A DNA stretch of 29,857 nucleotides, from NCBI GenBank assembly GCA_030372335.1, contig JAUDCW010000023.1, one strand, 5' to 3'. Position 1 is the stretch's first letter. Each line of letters begins with the position of its first letter. Shown here in pieces: positions 23,349 to 29,857 of the stretch. The notes beneath the pieces are model-generated. The model was given only the letters and a program-made list of their open reading frames with translations. It searched no databases and had not been told where the DNA came from. Source of the stretch: JALCOL01 sp022649665 (lineage in GTDB: Bacteria; Bacillota; Bacilli; Lactobacillales; Enterococcaceae). The translations under genes and the position numbers were made by a program.

Positions 23349-24378
23349 CGTAGATCACCTCCGAATCGACGCCTTCGGTTTTGATATATGCGGTCGCTTT
23401 TTTAATTTCCGCCGGCTCTCCTAAGATCATCACGAACAAGTTGCCGAACGCACCCTCTTTCGCCTGCTGGACACTGCCGTGGATAATGTTGACATCTACT
23501 TTGAACTGGCGCACGACGCGCGAGATGATCGGTTCATTGGCGTTGTCGCCGCTGAAATGAAGCGACAAGATCACTCCATGCGGATTTTCATCGATCAGCT
23601 CTTGAAAGAGAACTTCCTTGTCTTCTTCAGATAACACTTCGCGCTGCACGAAGCGCTTTGTGATCTCTTGGTGCGGATGGCGGAAAATGTCGAGTGTTTT
23701 CCCTTCTTCAACGATCTTGCCTTGTTCCATGACCGCGACTTTATTGCAGACTTTGCGGATCACGTGCATTTCATGCGTGATCAAAACGATCGTCAGTCCC
23801 AAGCGCTGATTGATCTCCAGCAGCAGGTCGAGAACTTCATCGGTCGTCTGCGGATCAAGTGCGCTGGTCGCCTCGTCGCAAAGCAGGATCTCCGGGTCAT
23901 TCGCCAGTGCGCGGGCGATCCCAACACGCTGCTTTTGTCCGCCGGAAAGCTGGCTCGGATAATGATCGCCGCGGCCGACCAGCCCGACCAGCTCCAAAAG
24001 TTCCTGTGCCCTTTTGCGTCGTTCAGCTTTTTTTACCCCGCTGATCTCCAGCGGCAATTCGATATTTTCCATCACGGTCCGCGACCATAACAGATTGAAA
24101 TGCTGGAAGATCATCCCGATTTTTTTGCGGAAAACACGCAATTCGCTGCGGTTCATATCGGTGATTCTTTCGCCGTTAACCATTACAGAGCCCTTCGTTG
24201 GCGATTCCAAGCCGTTCAAAAGACGCACGAGCGTACTTTTCCCGGCACCGGAATAGCCGACGATCCCGAAGATATCGCCCTTATCGACGACTAGATCGAC
24301 CCCGTCGACTGCGCGGATCTCTTCGCCGTTTTTCTCTGTATAGATTTTGGCAACTTCTTTCAACTGGATCACTGCCAT
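23341..24378 (-). CDS. metN: Methionine importer ATP-binding protein MetN
   Basis: The 345-residue ABC ATPase energises methionine uptake. Walker A is GYSGAGKST (about 38-46), the Q-loop follows in GMIFQHFNLL, the signature is LSGGQKQRVGIARAL, Walker B is ILLCDEATSALD and the H-loop His is in LITHEMHVI. Residues about 265-345 form the C-terminal NIL regulatory domain, where methionine binds to inhibit transport in characterised homologues. It is the first gene of the operon, behind a T-box leader. Confidence 0.97.
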   Translation of the reverse strand: MAVIQLKEVAKIYTEKNGEEIRAVDGVDLVVDKGDIFGIVGYSGAGKSTLVRLLNGLESPTKGSVMVNGERITDMNRSELRVFRKKIGMIFQHFNLLWSRTVMENIELPLEISGVKKAERRKRAQELLELVGLVGRGDHYPSQLSGGQKQRVGIARALANDPEILLCDEATSALDPQTTDEVLDLLLEINQRLGLTIVLITHEMHVIRKVCNKVAVMEQGKIVEEGKTLDIFRHPHQEITKRFVQREVLSEEDKEVLFQELIDENPHGVILSLHFSGDNANEPIISRVVRQFKVDVNIIHGSVQQAKEGAFGNLFVMILGEPAEIKKATAYIKTEGVDSEVIYGG

Positions 24379-24406
24379 TTTAAAAAGTTCCCTCTTTCTT
24401 TACTAA

Positions 24407-24655
24407 ATTAAAAAAGCCTCCGTCCTCCTGAAAAAAACAGAAGGACGAAGACTATCGCTTCGTGTTACCACCTTGATTTGCACTTGCCTCACAGCAACTG
24501 CCTCACCCGGTGCATTCCACCGGCGCTGTTAACGGGTGCTCCCGGATCATCGATCTTGCTCCAAGACCATCTTCCATGCTTGCCGCTGCCTCTTTTCAGC
24601 TGAGGAGGCTCTCTGGGAACGGCTGGTACATGTACTCATCTTTTCAACGCATTTA
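24407..24655 (-). ncRNA. T-box riboswitch leader of the metNPQ operon
   Basis: The minus-strand leader has the T-box motif AAGGTGGTAACACG (24461-24474) and an AGAGAG-type stem I region near 24610. Its terminator pairs 16 bases on each side (24415-24430 with 24438-24453), followed by T6. Uncharged tRNA binds the specifier and antiterminator to allow read-through. The best specifier candidate is ATG at 24548-24550, which fits tRNA-Met and methionine transport. Assigning the specifier needs a folded model, so it is less certain than the T-box itself. Confidence 0.9.
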
Positions 24656-24668
24656 TTGAATTGAATGT

Positions 24669-24697
24669 ATCATAGCAAGAACAAAAGGGCTTGTCAA
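24669..24697 (-). promoter_or_regulatory. Promoter of the T-box/met operon
   Basis: A perfect TTGACA and TATGAT are separated by 17 bases, just after the rodA stop. Confidence 0.9.
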
Positions 24698-24705
24698 ACA
24701 AAATT

Positions 24706-25917
24706 TCAGATCATTTGGCTCATGATCTCAAACGGCCGCCGCGAATCAAAACGCAGTGCCAACACCAAACCGATCGCCAGCATATTGCTTAAAAGCGCTG
24801 ATCCGCCTTGTGAAATAAACGGCAGCGGGATCCCAGTCAGCGGCAAAAGCCCGATATTCGCGCCGATATTTTCAATGACGTGGAATAAGATCGTCATCAC
24901 GACACCGACGCAGATCAGCACACTGTATTGATCTTTCACTTGGAAACAGACGCGCAAAATGCGGTAGATCAAGAAGAAATACAGCAAGATCACAAAGACC
25001 CCGCCGATAAAACCAAAATTTTCACCGATCACGGTAAAAATCATATCCGATTCGCGCACGGGAACATAGACATGGCTGACATTGAATCCCTTGCCGAAGA
25101 TCTGACCGGATCCGATCGCTAAAAGCCCTTGCGCCAGCTGAAACGATTTGCCGCTTGGGTCATGGAAAGGATCGAGCCAAGCATCGATTCGGGCGATCTG
25201 ATAAGGCTTGAAGATCCCGGCATCGATCAAAGTCGCTTGACCGCTCGGCGTGACCATCAAATAACCGACAAATCCCACTAAAGCGGTCGCTAGCACTACG
25301 AGCGGTACCGTGATCTGCCAGCGGATCCCCGACACGATAAAGATCCCGGCAAAAATCGCCAAAAATACCAGCATCGTTCCGAAATCCTTCTGCAGCAAAA
25401 TCAAGAGGATCACCGGAAACGTGACCAAGAGCATCTTGCCGATCAGCTGAAAATCACTGCGCGTCGTATGGATCCGGTGCGAGCGATTATGCACTGCAAC
25501 GACATAAGCCAACATCATCAAATAAAAAATCTTCACAAGTTCCGAAGGCTGAAAAGAAAATGGTCCGAACGAAAACCAGCTTTTCGATCCCCAGCGCGCT
25601 TCTTGCGCGCGGTCGTAAAATTTCAGCAAGATCGTCAAAAGAAACAAACCAAAACCGTACAAATAAGGGGTAGCCTTCTTCAAAAAACGAACCGGGCACT
25701 GCATGATCACGAAGACTCCCATGATCCCCAGCATATACCAGATTCCCTGCTTGATCAGGTCGACTTTTATTGAAGGATGCGTCGGATCGTGGCTCAATGC
25801 TACATACAGCGAAGCCGTTCCGATCAGCATCAAAAGCAGAACGATCAAAATAATACCGAAATCGATCCGGCCTTCAAATCTCAATCTCTGCGCTTTTTTT
25901 CGTCCAATTCTATCCAT
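24706..25917 (-). CDS. rodA: SEDS-family peptidoglycan glycosyltransferase RodA
   Basis: The product is about 403 residues and polymerises lipid II into glycan strands together with a class B PBP during peripheral wall synthesis. I choose ATG 25917 (MDRIGRKKAQ) because AAAGGA lies seven bases before it; ATG 25935 has none. About ten membrane segments are visible, with the SEDS signatures WGSKSWFSFGPFSFQPSELVK, the catalytic-site Asp region in LQKDFGTMLVF, and the C-terminal GANIGLLPLTGIPLPFISQG motif. The last motif is shared with FtsW; the RodA assignment rests on overall pattern and solitary context, not on alignment. Confidence 0.9.
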   Translation of the reverse strand: MDRIGRKKAQRLRFEGRIDFGIILIVLLLMLIGTASLYVALSHDPTHPSIKVDLIKQGIWYMLGIMGVFVIMQCPVRFLKKATPYLYGFGLFLLTILLKFYDRAQEARWGSKSWFSFGPFSFQPSELVKIFYLMMLAYVVAVHNRSHRIHTTRSDFQLIGKMLLVTFPVILLILLQKDFGTMLVFLAIFAGIFIVSGIRWQITVPLVVLATALVGFVGYLMVTPSGQATLIDAGIFKPYQIARIDAWLDPFHDPSGKSFQLAQGLLAIGSGQIFGKGFNVSHVYVPVRESDMIFTVIGENFGFIGGVFVILLYFFLIYRILRVCFQVKDQYSVLICVGVVMTILFHVIENIGANIGLLPLTGIPLPFISQGGSALLSNMLAIGLVLALRFDSRRPFEIMSQMI

Positions 25918-25962
25918 GGTTACATCCTTTATCATAAGTTAGCTTCAATAGCCTCATTGTCC

Positions 25963-25990
25963 ATTATAACGGTCTGGCATGGTTTAGCAA
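25963..25990 (-). promoter_or_regulatory. Promoter of rodA
   Basis: TTGCTA and TATAAT are separated by 16 bases, about 45 bases before the chosen rodA start. Confidence 0.65.
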
Positions 25991-26027
25991 CTCATTCGCA
26001 AAGCCTTTTCACAAAAATTTTAAAAAC

Positions 26028-26052
26028 AAAAAAAGCAGCCGCAGCGGCTGCC
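26028..26052 (-). terminator. Terminator of the DUF2187 gene
   Basis: GGCAGCC and GGCTGC form a GC-rich stem followed by T7 on the minus strand, 25 bases after the stop. Confidence 0.85.
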
Positions 26053-26076
26053 GGAATCTATTTATCTTTTAGAAGG

Positions 26077-26319
26077 TCAGGACATCTTCGTCAATTTACG
26101 ATAGTTAACAACGACGACCCCATTAGTTTGGAACATCAGATGGTTGTTCTCATCTGTCTCATCCACAGCGACTACAGCGGCATGCGTCAATTGCTTCTCG
26201 ACTTTGCCTGTTTGTTCTTTGCCGTTGATCACGAAAGTTACGCGCGTTTGCGGCTTGAAATCAACTCCGATTTCAACAGGTTCCGGCTTTTTCGCGAAGC
26301 TATTGTTAAATCCTACCAT
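26077..26319 (-). CDS. DUF2187 family protein
   Basis: I start at ATG 26319 (MVGFNNSFAKKPE), preceded by AAAGGAAGG at nine bases; the frame open to 26367 has no ribosome site. The product is about 80 residues. The conserved core IGVDFKPQTRVTFVINGKEQ ... NGVVVVNYRKL matches the small beta-barrel DUF2187 proteins of Bacillales and Lactobacillales, whose role is unknown. It is monocistronic with its own terminator. Confidence 0.85.
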   Translation of the reverse strand: MVGFNNSFAKKPEPVEIGVDFKPQTRVTFVINGKEQTGKVEKQLTHAAVVAVDETDENNHLMFQTNGVVVVNYRKLTKMS

Positions 26320-26422
26320 ATTACAAAACCTTCCTTTCTTATACCATTGTAGCATAAAACGCGTCATTTTACTAAGATTTCAAATCTTGCGGGATTTTTT
26401 TCGAAATTTTTCAAAAAATTCC

Positions 26423-26451
26423 TTTACATCTTTGCAATGCTCCGATATAAT
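26423..26451 (+). promoter_or_regulatory. Promoter of the tRNA-Thr gene
   Basis: TTTACA and a perfect TATAAT are separated by 17 bases, 13 bases before the tRNA. Confidence 0.85.
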
Positions 26452-26464
26452 AAATTTTGGATTT

Positions 26465-26537
26465 GCCAGCTTAGCTCAGTCGGTAGAGCATCGCACTCGT
26501 AACGCGGAGGTCGTAGGTTCGATTCCTATAGCTGGCA
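26465..26537 (+). tRNA. tRNA-Thr (anticodon CGU)
   Basis: The 73-nt gene folds as a full cloverleaf: acceptor GCCAGCT/AGCTGGC, D-arm GCTC/GAGC, anticodon loop CTCGTAA with CGT at 26498-26500, and T-loop TTCGATT. The anticodon stem has an A-C mismatch next to the loop. The discriminator base is A and CCA is not encoded. Confidence 0.95.
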
Positions 26538-26544
26538 TAGTTAA

Positions 26545-26587
26545 AACGTTGATCTCAGCAGTGAAAGCTGCTTGATCAGCGTTTTTT
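26545..26587 (+). terminator. Terminator of the tRNA-Thr transcript
   Basis: AACGTTGATC...AGCAG pairs with CTGCT...GATCAGCGTT and is followed by T7. Confidence 0.88.
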
Positions 26588-26724
26588 TATTTATTTTCGG
26601 CCGTTTGATTTGAAAAAATGGGTGACAGTTTCATCGAACTATTTACATTATATCATTTATTCGGCTGAACGTTCGGTTTCTTATCGATTTGTGTTCAAAT
26701 TGTAACTTTAGCTCTGCGCAACCA

Positions 26725-26876
26725 AAAAACTGAAGCTGCTGACCTTTGGCCAGCAGCTTCAGCTTTTACTCTCCTTGCGGGGAGACCTGCCTGCGTAAAA
26801 AAACAAATGAGGAGTAATTCATTGGCAGGGTTTAAGGGATGATGAGAATAAAACAGATTTTCACCATTTTATTCCT
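26725..26876 (-). ncRNA. Putative small RNA, about 150 nt
   Basis: A 400-base gap without a coding frame holds a promoter (26883-26911) and, 150 bases on, a strong terminator (CTGAAGCTGCTG with CAGCAGCTTCAG, then T6 on the minus strand). Between them are a 5' hairpin (GGAATAAAA with TTTTATTC), CCTGCC/GGCAGG arms around an open C/U-rich loop containing ATTACTCCTCATTTG, and a short TCTCCCCGCAAGGAGAG hairpin. The exposed CTCC motifs could pair with ribosome binding sites. No known RNA family is recognised. The terminator is nearly symmetric and could also act on the plus strand. Confidence 0.55.
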
Positions 26877-26882
26877 ACTTTT

Positions 26883-26911
26883 AGTCTACCGAATCACAAC
26901 GGATTCAGCAA
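26883..26911 (-). promoter_or_regulatory. Promoter of the putative small RNA
   Basis: TTGCTG and TAGACT are separated by 17 bases. Each is a four-of-six match. Confidence 0.5.
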
Positions 26912-26989
26912 TCGTGAAGCACTTCATTAATCGTTAAAATTATCACTGAATTGTTACCATGCACACACAAACGGCCAAACGCCGAGTTT

Positions 26990-27631
26990 TCAGTACTCGA
27001 GCGTTGCGTCCGCTAAAAAGCTGTTCGCAAAATCTGCTGGATGTTTTAAATAGTGCTTGCCGAAATTATCGATCAGTCCGTGGAACTCTTGTGCTGCTTG
27101 ATAGCCGAATCCCGCCGGAAGCGTGATTTCCTCTTTCAGCTTGCGGTAGCTGTCTGCCCTTTGAAGCCCTAGAGCCGCCATCAGCCGCTGCGCATAGCGG
27201 TCCGCAATAAACTCGGCTTCATCGAACACATAGACCAGCAGCACGTCAGCCGTTTCTTCGCCGATGCCGTACAGTGCTAAAAGTTCTTTACGCAGCCCGT
27301 CACCGAACTTTCGTTTGATCTTCGCATAATCAAAATCTTCTTCGGCAAGCCACGCTAAAAGTGCCAATAAACTGCGGCTTTTATTTTTATAAAAACCGCT
27401 CGGCCGGATCAATTCGATCAATTTATCTTTTGAAAGCCGCAAGATTCGCTGCGGTTCCAAAGCGGTTTCTTTGCGCAGCGCAGCAAGCGATCGCGCGACA
27501 TTGCGCCAATTCGTATTTTGCACCAAGATCGCACCGATCGCGACCTCGATCTTTGTGTCCGCTGGCCACCAGCCTTGCGGTCCCATTTCTGCCAGCATCT
27601 TTTCATAAAGTGTTTGGATTGTATATTTCAT
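26990..27631 (-). CDS. Endonuclease III-like HhH-GPD DNA glycosylase domain protein
   Basis: The 213-residue product has the HhH-GPD layout: an N-terminal helical part with the strand-wedge region AIGAILVQNTNWRNV, the helix-hairpin-helix ALYGIGEETADVLLVYVF, and the catalytic Asp in EAEFIADRYAQRL. In endonuclease III the hairpin Lys (GVGxKTA) performs the lyase step; here a Glu stands there (GIGEETA). The C-terminal Cys cluster for [4Fe-4S] is absent. This fits the iron-free endonuclease III-like subfamily of Firmicutes, perhaps a monofunctional glycosylase. The ATG has no clear ribosome site, and a terminator-like hairpin lies in its leader. Confidence 0.85.
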   Translation of the reverse strand: MKYTIQTLYEKMLAEMGPQGWWPADTKIEVAIGAILVQNTNWRNVARSLAALRKETALEPQRILRLSKDKLIELIRPSGFYKNKSRSLLALLAWLAEEDFDYAKIKRKFGDGLRKELLALYGIGEETADVLLVYVFDEAEFIADRYAQRLMAALGLQRADSYRKLKEEITLPAGFGYQAAQEFHGLIDNFGKHYLKHPADFANSFLADATLEY

Positions 27632-27647
27632 ATATCAAATGTAGCAC

Positions 27648-27722
27648 AAAAAAAGATCATCCGCACCGCTTAAGCGGTACGAATGATCAAAATCAGAGAA
27701 ACAGAATCAATGGGATTCGGCT
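27648..27722 (-). ncRNA. Short terminated transcript or leader ahead of the endonuclease III-like gene
   Basis: A TATAAT-type promoter (27729-27758) would start RNA near 27722. A nearly perfect 16-bp hairpin (GATCATTCGTACCGC with GCGGTGCGGATGATC, loop TTAA) then stands before T7, only 17 bases upstream of the downstream ATG. It may be a short RNA of about 75 nt or an attenuated leader. Confidence 0.45.
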
Positions 27723-27728
27723 GTCTTT

Positions 27729-27758
27729 ATTATAAAGGGTTCTTCACGCGTCGCGCAA
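27729..27758 (-). promoter_or_regulatory. Candidate promoter ahead of the endonuclease III-like gene
   Basis: TTGCGC and a perfect TATAAT are separated by 18 bases. Confidence 0.5.
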
Positions 27759-27866
27759 GCTGTTGGCGGTTAGGAATTCCCCAAAAAATCGCGGAGTTTG
27801 GACTTTCACGCCGCTGTATTTTCATTTTGTTCCGCAGCGACTTATTTTCGTTTTTGCAAAACCTTT

Positions 27867-27895
27867 TTGAGTTTTACCATAAATTGTGATATGAT
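27867..27895 (+). promoter_or_regulatory. Promoter of the 132-aa hypothetical gene
   Basis: TTGAGT and TATGAT are separated by 17 bases, about 70 bases before the GTG start. Confidence 0.65.
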
Positions 27896-27963
27896 TCTGT
27901 TCGAAAGTTTCTGAAAAAAATAACTATGCAAATGATTCGATTACAGAAAGCGAGGTCCCTCTG

Positions 27964-28362
27964 GTGGAGCAGGATCAATTTATTAAAGAAGTCAACAAGA
28001 AATATGCACGGTCGCCGCAAGACACAAAGCTTATCCAAGTAATCCGTGAAATCCGCGACTATTTCAGCTCATTGTCCGGCAGAATCGGCAACACGACTGA
28101 AAAGCTGATCATTACGATGAACACGCTGACGTGGAATGAACTGGCGATCAAGCTTGGAAAAAACAGTCTCCACTTTTTGCTTCAGCCCGGCAAAATCACG
28201 ATCTCTTTTCTTTCGCTCGCTGATAATCGTTATACAAAAAAAGGTCAGATCCTGCCGCTGGATGAGCTGGTCTTGGAAGACCGCAAACTGATCGTTAAAA
28301 GTACCGGTGAAGAATTCGATATCGATATGCTTGATCGTTATTTAGAATATTTGCTTGCCTAA
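27964..28362 (+). CDS. Small cytoplasmic protein of unknown function
   Basis: The 132-residue product starts at GTG with GCGAGG upstream. It has a charged helical N-terminus (DTKLIQVIREIRDYFSSLSG) and a beta-rich C-terminal half (LHFLLQPGKITISFLSLADN; EDRKLIVKSTGEEFDIDMLD). There is no signal, membrane segment or metal motif. Its 3' end overlaps the convergent hydrolase gene by 21 bases. No family is recognised with confidence. Confidence 0.75.
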   Translation: MEQDQFIKEVNKKYARSPQDTKLIQVIREIRDYFSSLSGRIGNTTEKLIITMNTLTWNELAIKLGKNSLHFLLQPGKITISFLSLADNRYTKKGQILPLDELVLEDRKLIVKSTGEEFDIDMLDRYLEYLLA

Positions 28363-29046
28363 AGCGCCCGCTGCGGTGCTTTTTTTGTCCCAAAGAAATC
28401 GGGCGATCAAGTGGTCGATCTGGCGATTCTCATGCAGCATAAAGTGAAACGCCTTGAGCGGCGATCCTGCGATCTCGACTAAACGGTAATCAAATTTATG
28501 CGGATCAATGATCTTTTCCAGCCCCTTTACTTGCGCAAGCGGGACGAGTCCATCAGTTTTCATATTCCACAAGCGTCCGGCGATATTCAAAACTTTCAGA
28601 TCTGGCGGCAGCCGTTTCCCTTGCGCTAACTCAGCAGGGCTTATTTTTTGGGGAAAATCACCGCCGAGATTCACCAGCTTAGCGAATTTCGGCATCGCTG
28701 CATCTTGCGAATAGGCTGCCATAAAGGCGACACTTGTCGGACCGCCCGTCGAGTGGCCGACAAAATTGAGGCGCTGGATCCCCTGCTGGGCTAAATGAGC
28801 TACGAATGGATGCAGTTCGGCCACTTCGCGCGCTGGGGCTCGATTATCATCGAATAAAACTTGGATATAATTATTTTCCCCGCGGCCATCGATCTTTTTT
28901 ACCGTATAGGTCCCGTCCGCATGGATCCGCACGACCGCATCAAATGTTCCCAAGTGATCAGCGCGCCATCTGCGGGCGATGCCGCCAAAAGAAATCCGGT
29001 TGCCGCCATATCCGGGAATCAGCAAAGTCATCTCTTCATTTTTCAA
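28342..29046 (-). CDS. Alpha/beta hydrolase, DUF915 type
   Basis: The product is about 234 residues. The core is an alpha/beta fold: LLIPGYGGNRISF near the N-terminus (oxyanion region), the nucleophile elbow GHSTGG (Ser of GxSxG) near residue 100, Asp in the KTDGLVPLAQ region and a late His in AFHFMLHEN, which gives a plausible Ser-Asp-His triad. The layout matches the DUF915 hydrolases of Gram-positive bacteria. No signal peptide is seen. The frame is open to 29085, but that part is the upp terminator; I use TTG 29046, ten bases after AAGGGAG, and ATG 29031 is the alternative. Substrate is unknown. Confidence 0.85.
   Translation of the reverse strand: MKNEEMTLLIPGYGGNRISFGGIARRWRADHLGTFDAVVRIHADGTYTVKKIDGRGENNYIQVLFDDNRAPAREVAELHPFVAHLAQQGIQRLNFVGHSTGGPTSVAFMAAYSQDAAMPKFAKLVNLGGDFPQKISPAELAQGKRLPPDLKVLNIAGRLWNMKTDGLVPLAQVKGLEKIIDPHKFDYRLVEIAGSPLKAFHFMLHENRQIDHLIARFLWDKKSTAAGALGKQIF
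28363..28387 (+). terminator. Terminator of the 132-aa gene, inside the convergent gene
   Basis: AGCGCC and GGTGCT form a short stem around CGCTGC, followed by T7. It starts directly after the stop codon and lies within the last codons of the hydrolase gene. Confidence 0.7.
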
Positions 29047-29068
29047 ACCTCTTTGTCTCCCTTCAAAT

Positions 29069-29102
29069 AAAAAAGGCCGCGACAAAAGTACCTGTCATGG
29101 CC
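29069..29102 (-). terminator. Terminator of upp
   Basis: GGCCATGACA and TGTCGCGGCC form a stem with two mismatches around the loop and are followed by T6 on the minus strand, about 50 bases after upp. Confidence 0.85.
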
Positions 29103-29149
29103 CCTGAATCTAAATAAACGGTGTCCCAAAGGACGATTTGCTGTGAAGA

Positions 29150-29779
29150 TTATTTTGTTCCGTATAAACGGTCGCCGGCGTCGCCCAATCCTGGAACGAT
29201 ATAACCGTTCTCGTTCAACCGTTCGTCAAGTCCTGCACAATAGATATCGATATCAGGATGTGCGCTCTGCAACGCTTTGACGCCTTCCGGTGCCGCAACG
29301 AGGCAGACAAATTTGATGTTTGTACCGCCGCGGCGCTTCAAAAGATCGATCGCCATGATCGCTGAGCCGCCTGTCGCAAGCATTGGGTCGACAACGAACA
29401 GTTGACGCTCTTCGATATCAGAAGGCAGTTTTTCAAAATATTCGACCGGTTCTAATGTCTGGTGATCACGGTATAAGCCGATATGGCCGACTTTGGCTGC
29501 CGGGATCAATTCGAGCATCCCGTTCACCATGCCGAGCCCGGCACGTAAGATCGGAATGATCGCGACTTTTTTTCCGCTCAAAGTCTTTTGAACTGTTTCG
29601 CCGATCGGTGTTTCGATCACGACGTCTTCTACCGGCATATCCCGCGATACTTCATACGCCATCAAAGTGGCGATTTCGTCTACGACTTCACGAAAAACTT
29701 TCGTCCCGCAGTTCTTGTCACGAATAATCGTTAATTTATGTTGGATCAACGGATGATCGATCACTTGGAATTTTCCCAT
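29150..29779 (-). CDS. upp: Uracil phosphoribosyltransferase
   Basis: The 209-residue product makes UMP from uracil and PRPP in pyrimidine salvage. ATG 29779 (MGKFQVIDHPLIQHKLT) is the family start, with AAGGGAG before it; upstream in-frame codons to 29839 overlap the promoter. Diagnostic regions are ILRAGLGMVNG, the PRPP-binding VVDPMLATGGSAIMAIDLL (the DPMLATGGS signature) and the C-terminal uracil-binding YIVPGLGDAGDRLYGT. Confidence 0.98.
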   Translation of the reverse strand: MGKFQVIDHPLIQHKLTIIRDKNCGTKVFREVVDEIATLMAYEVSRDMPVEDVVIETPIGETVQKTLSGKKVAIIPILRAGLGMVNGMLELIPAAKVGHIGLYRDHQTLEPVEYFEKLPSDIEERQLFVVDPMLATGGSAIMAIDLLKRRGGTNIKFVCLVAAPEGVKALQSAHPDIDIYCAGLDERLNENGYIVPGLGDAGDRLYGTK

Positions 29780-29810
29780 GAAAACAACTCCCTTATCTTT
29801 CATTACTTTT

Positions 29811-29839
29811 ATCTTACGACAATTTCTTGGATTCAACAA
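29811..29839 (-). promoter_or_regulatory. Promoter of upp
   Basis: TTGTTG and TAAGAT are separated by 17 bases, about 30 bases before the ATG. No PyrR-type leader fits in this space. Confidence 0.6.
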
Positions 29840-29857
29840 TCTTTTTCCCTAAAAAAC

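Noticed and set aside
26465..26537. tRNA-Thr as an integration site
   Set aside because: No duplicated tRNA 3' end is present and both flanks are core genes.
1..29857. CRISPR array or long tandem repeats
   Set aside because: No regularly spaced repeats of 20-40 bases were seen on either strand; only short att, arm and IS repeats occur.

Overview
The window looks like a chromosomal segment of a low-GC Gram-positive coccus, most likely Enterococcus or a close relative. The evidence is a sufCDSUB cluster, a T-box-controlled metNPQ operon, a SEDS-family rodA, upp, a DUF2187 protein, strong AGGAGG ribosome sites, and an Rgg-type regulator with a short-peptide gene. The genus is inferred from gene order and protein style, not from an alignment.

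Layout. 1-4800: surface and housekeeping genes on the minus strand (a lipoprotein with a broken start, a membrane-anchored partner, an exported coiled-coil protein with a membrane partner, a Cof-type HAD phosphatase). 5180-7650: a compact toxin locus. It has an Rgg-like regulator (minus), a divergent 19-codon ORF that looks like an SHP pheromone, and a secreted epsilon-toxin/MTX2-type (aerolysin-fold) pore-forming protein (plus) ending at a strong terminator. 7650-9510: accessory debris (small membrane protein, phage-like gene with an in-frame amber stop, IS3-family remnant, membrane/coiled-coil protein). 9569-16246: an AT-rich genomic island. It is bounded by a 21-bp direct repeat (20/21 identical) made of the last codons of sufB, both copies encoding MEGSVG-stop and each followed by a terminator. 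The island carries an unrecognised minus-strand operon that could be a defence system, a frameshifted XRE repressor with palindromic operators, a degenerate IS3-family element, a truncated tyrosine integrase and a membrane-anchored protein. 16225-29857: conserved core, comprising sufCDSUB, metNPQ with T-box leader, rodA, DUF2187, tRNA-Thr(CGU), a likely small RNA, an endonuclease III-like gene, a short hypothetical gene, an alpha/beta hydrolase and upp.

How it fits together. The core genes serve Fe-S assembly, methionine uptake, cell-wall synthesis and pyrimidine salvage. The variable DNA lies downstream of sufB, whose 3' end seems to be an integration site. The two most interesting systems are the putative peptide-pheromone-controlled pore-forming toxin at 5417-7572 and the uncharacterised multi-gene membrane operon at 9776-12131. 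Many accessory genes are broken (two amber stops and several single-base frame breaks), which suggests decay of acquired DNA, although some homopolymer indels could be sequencing errors.
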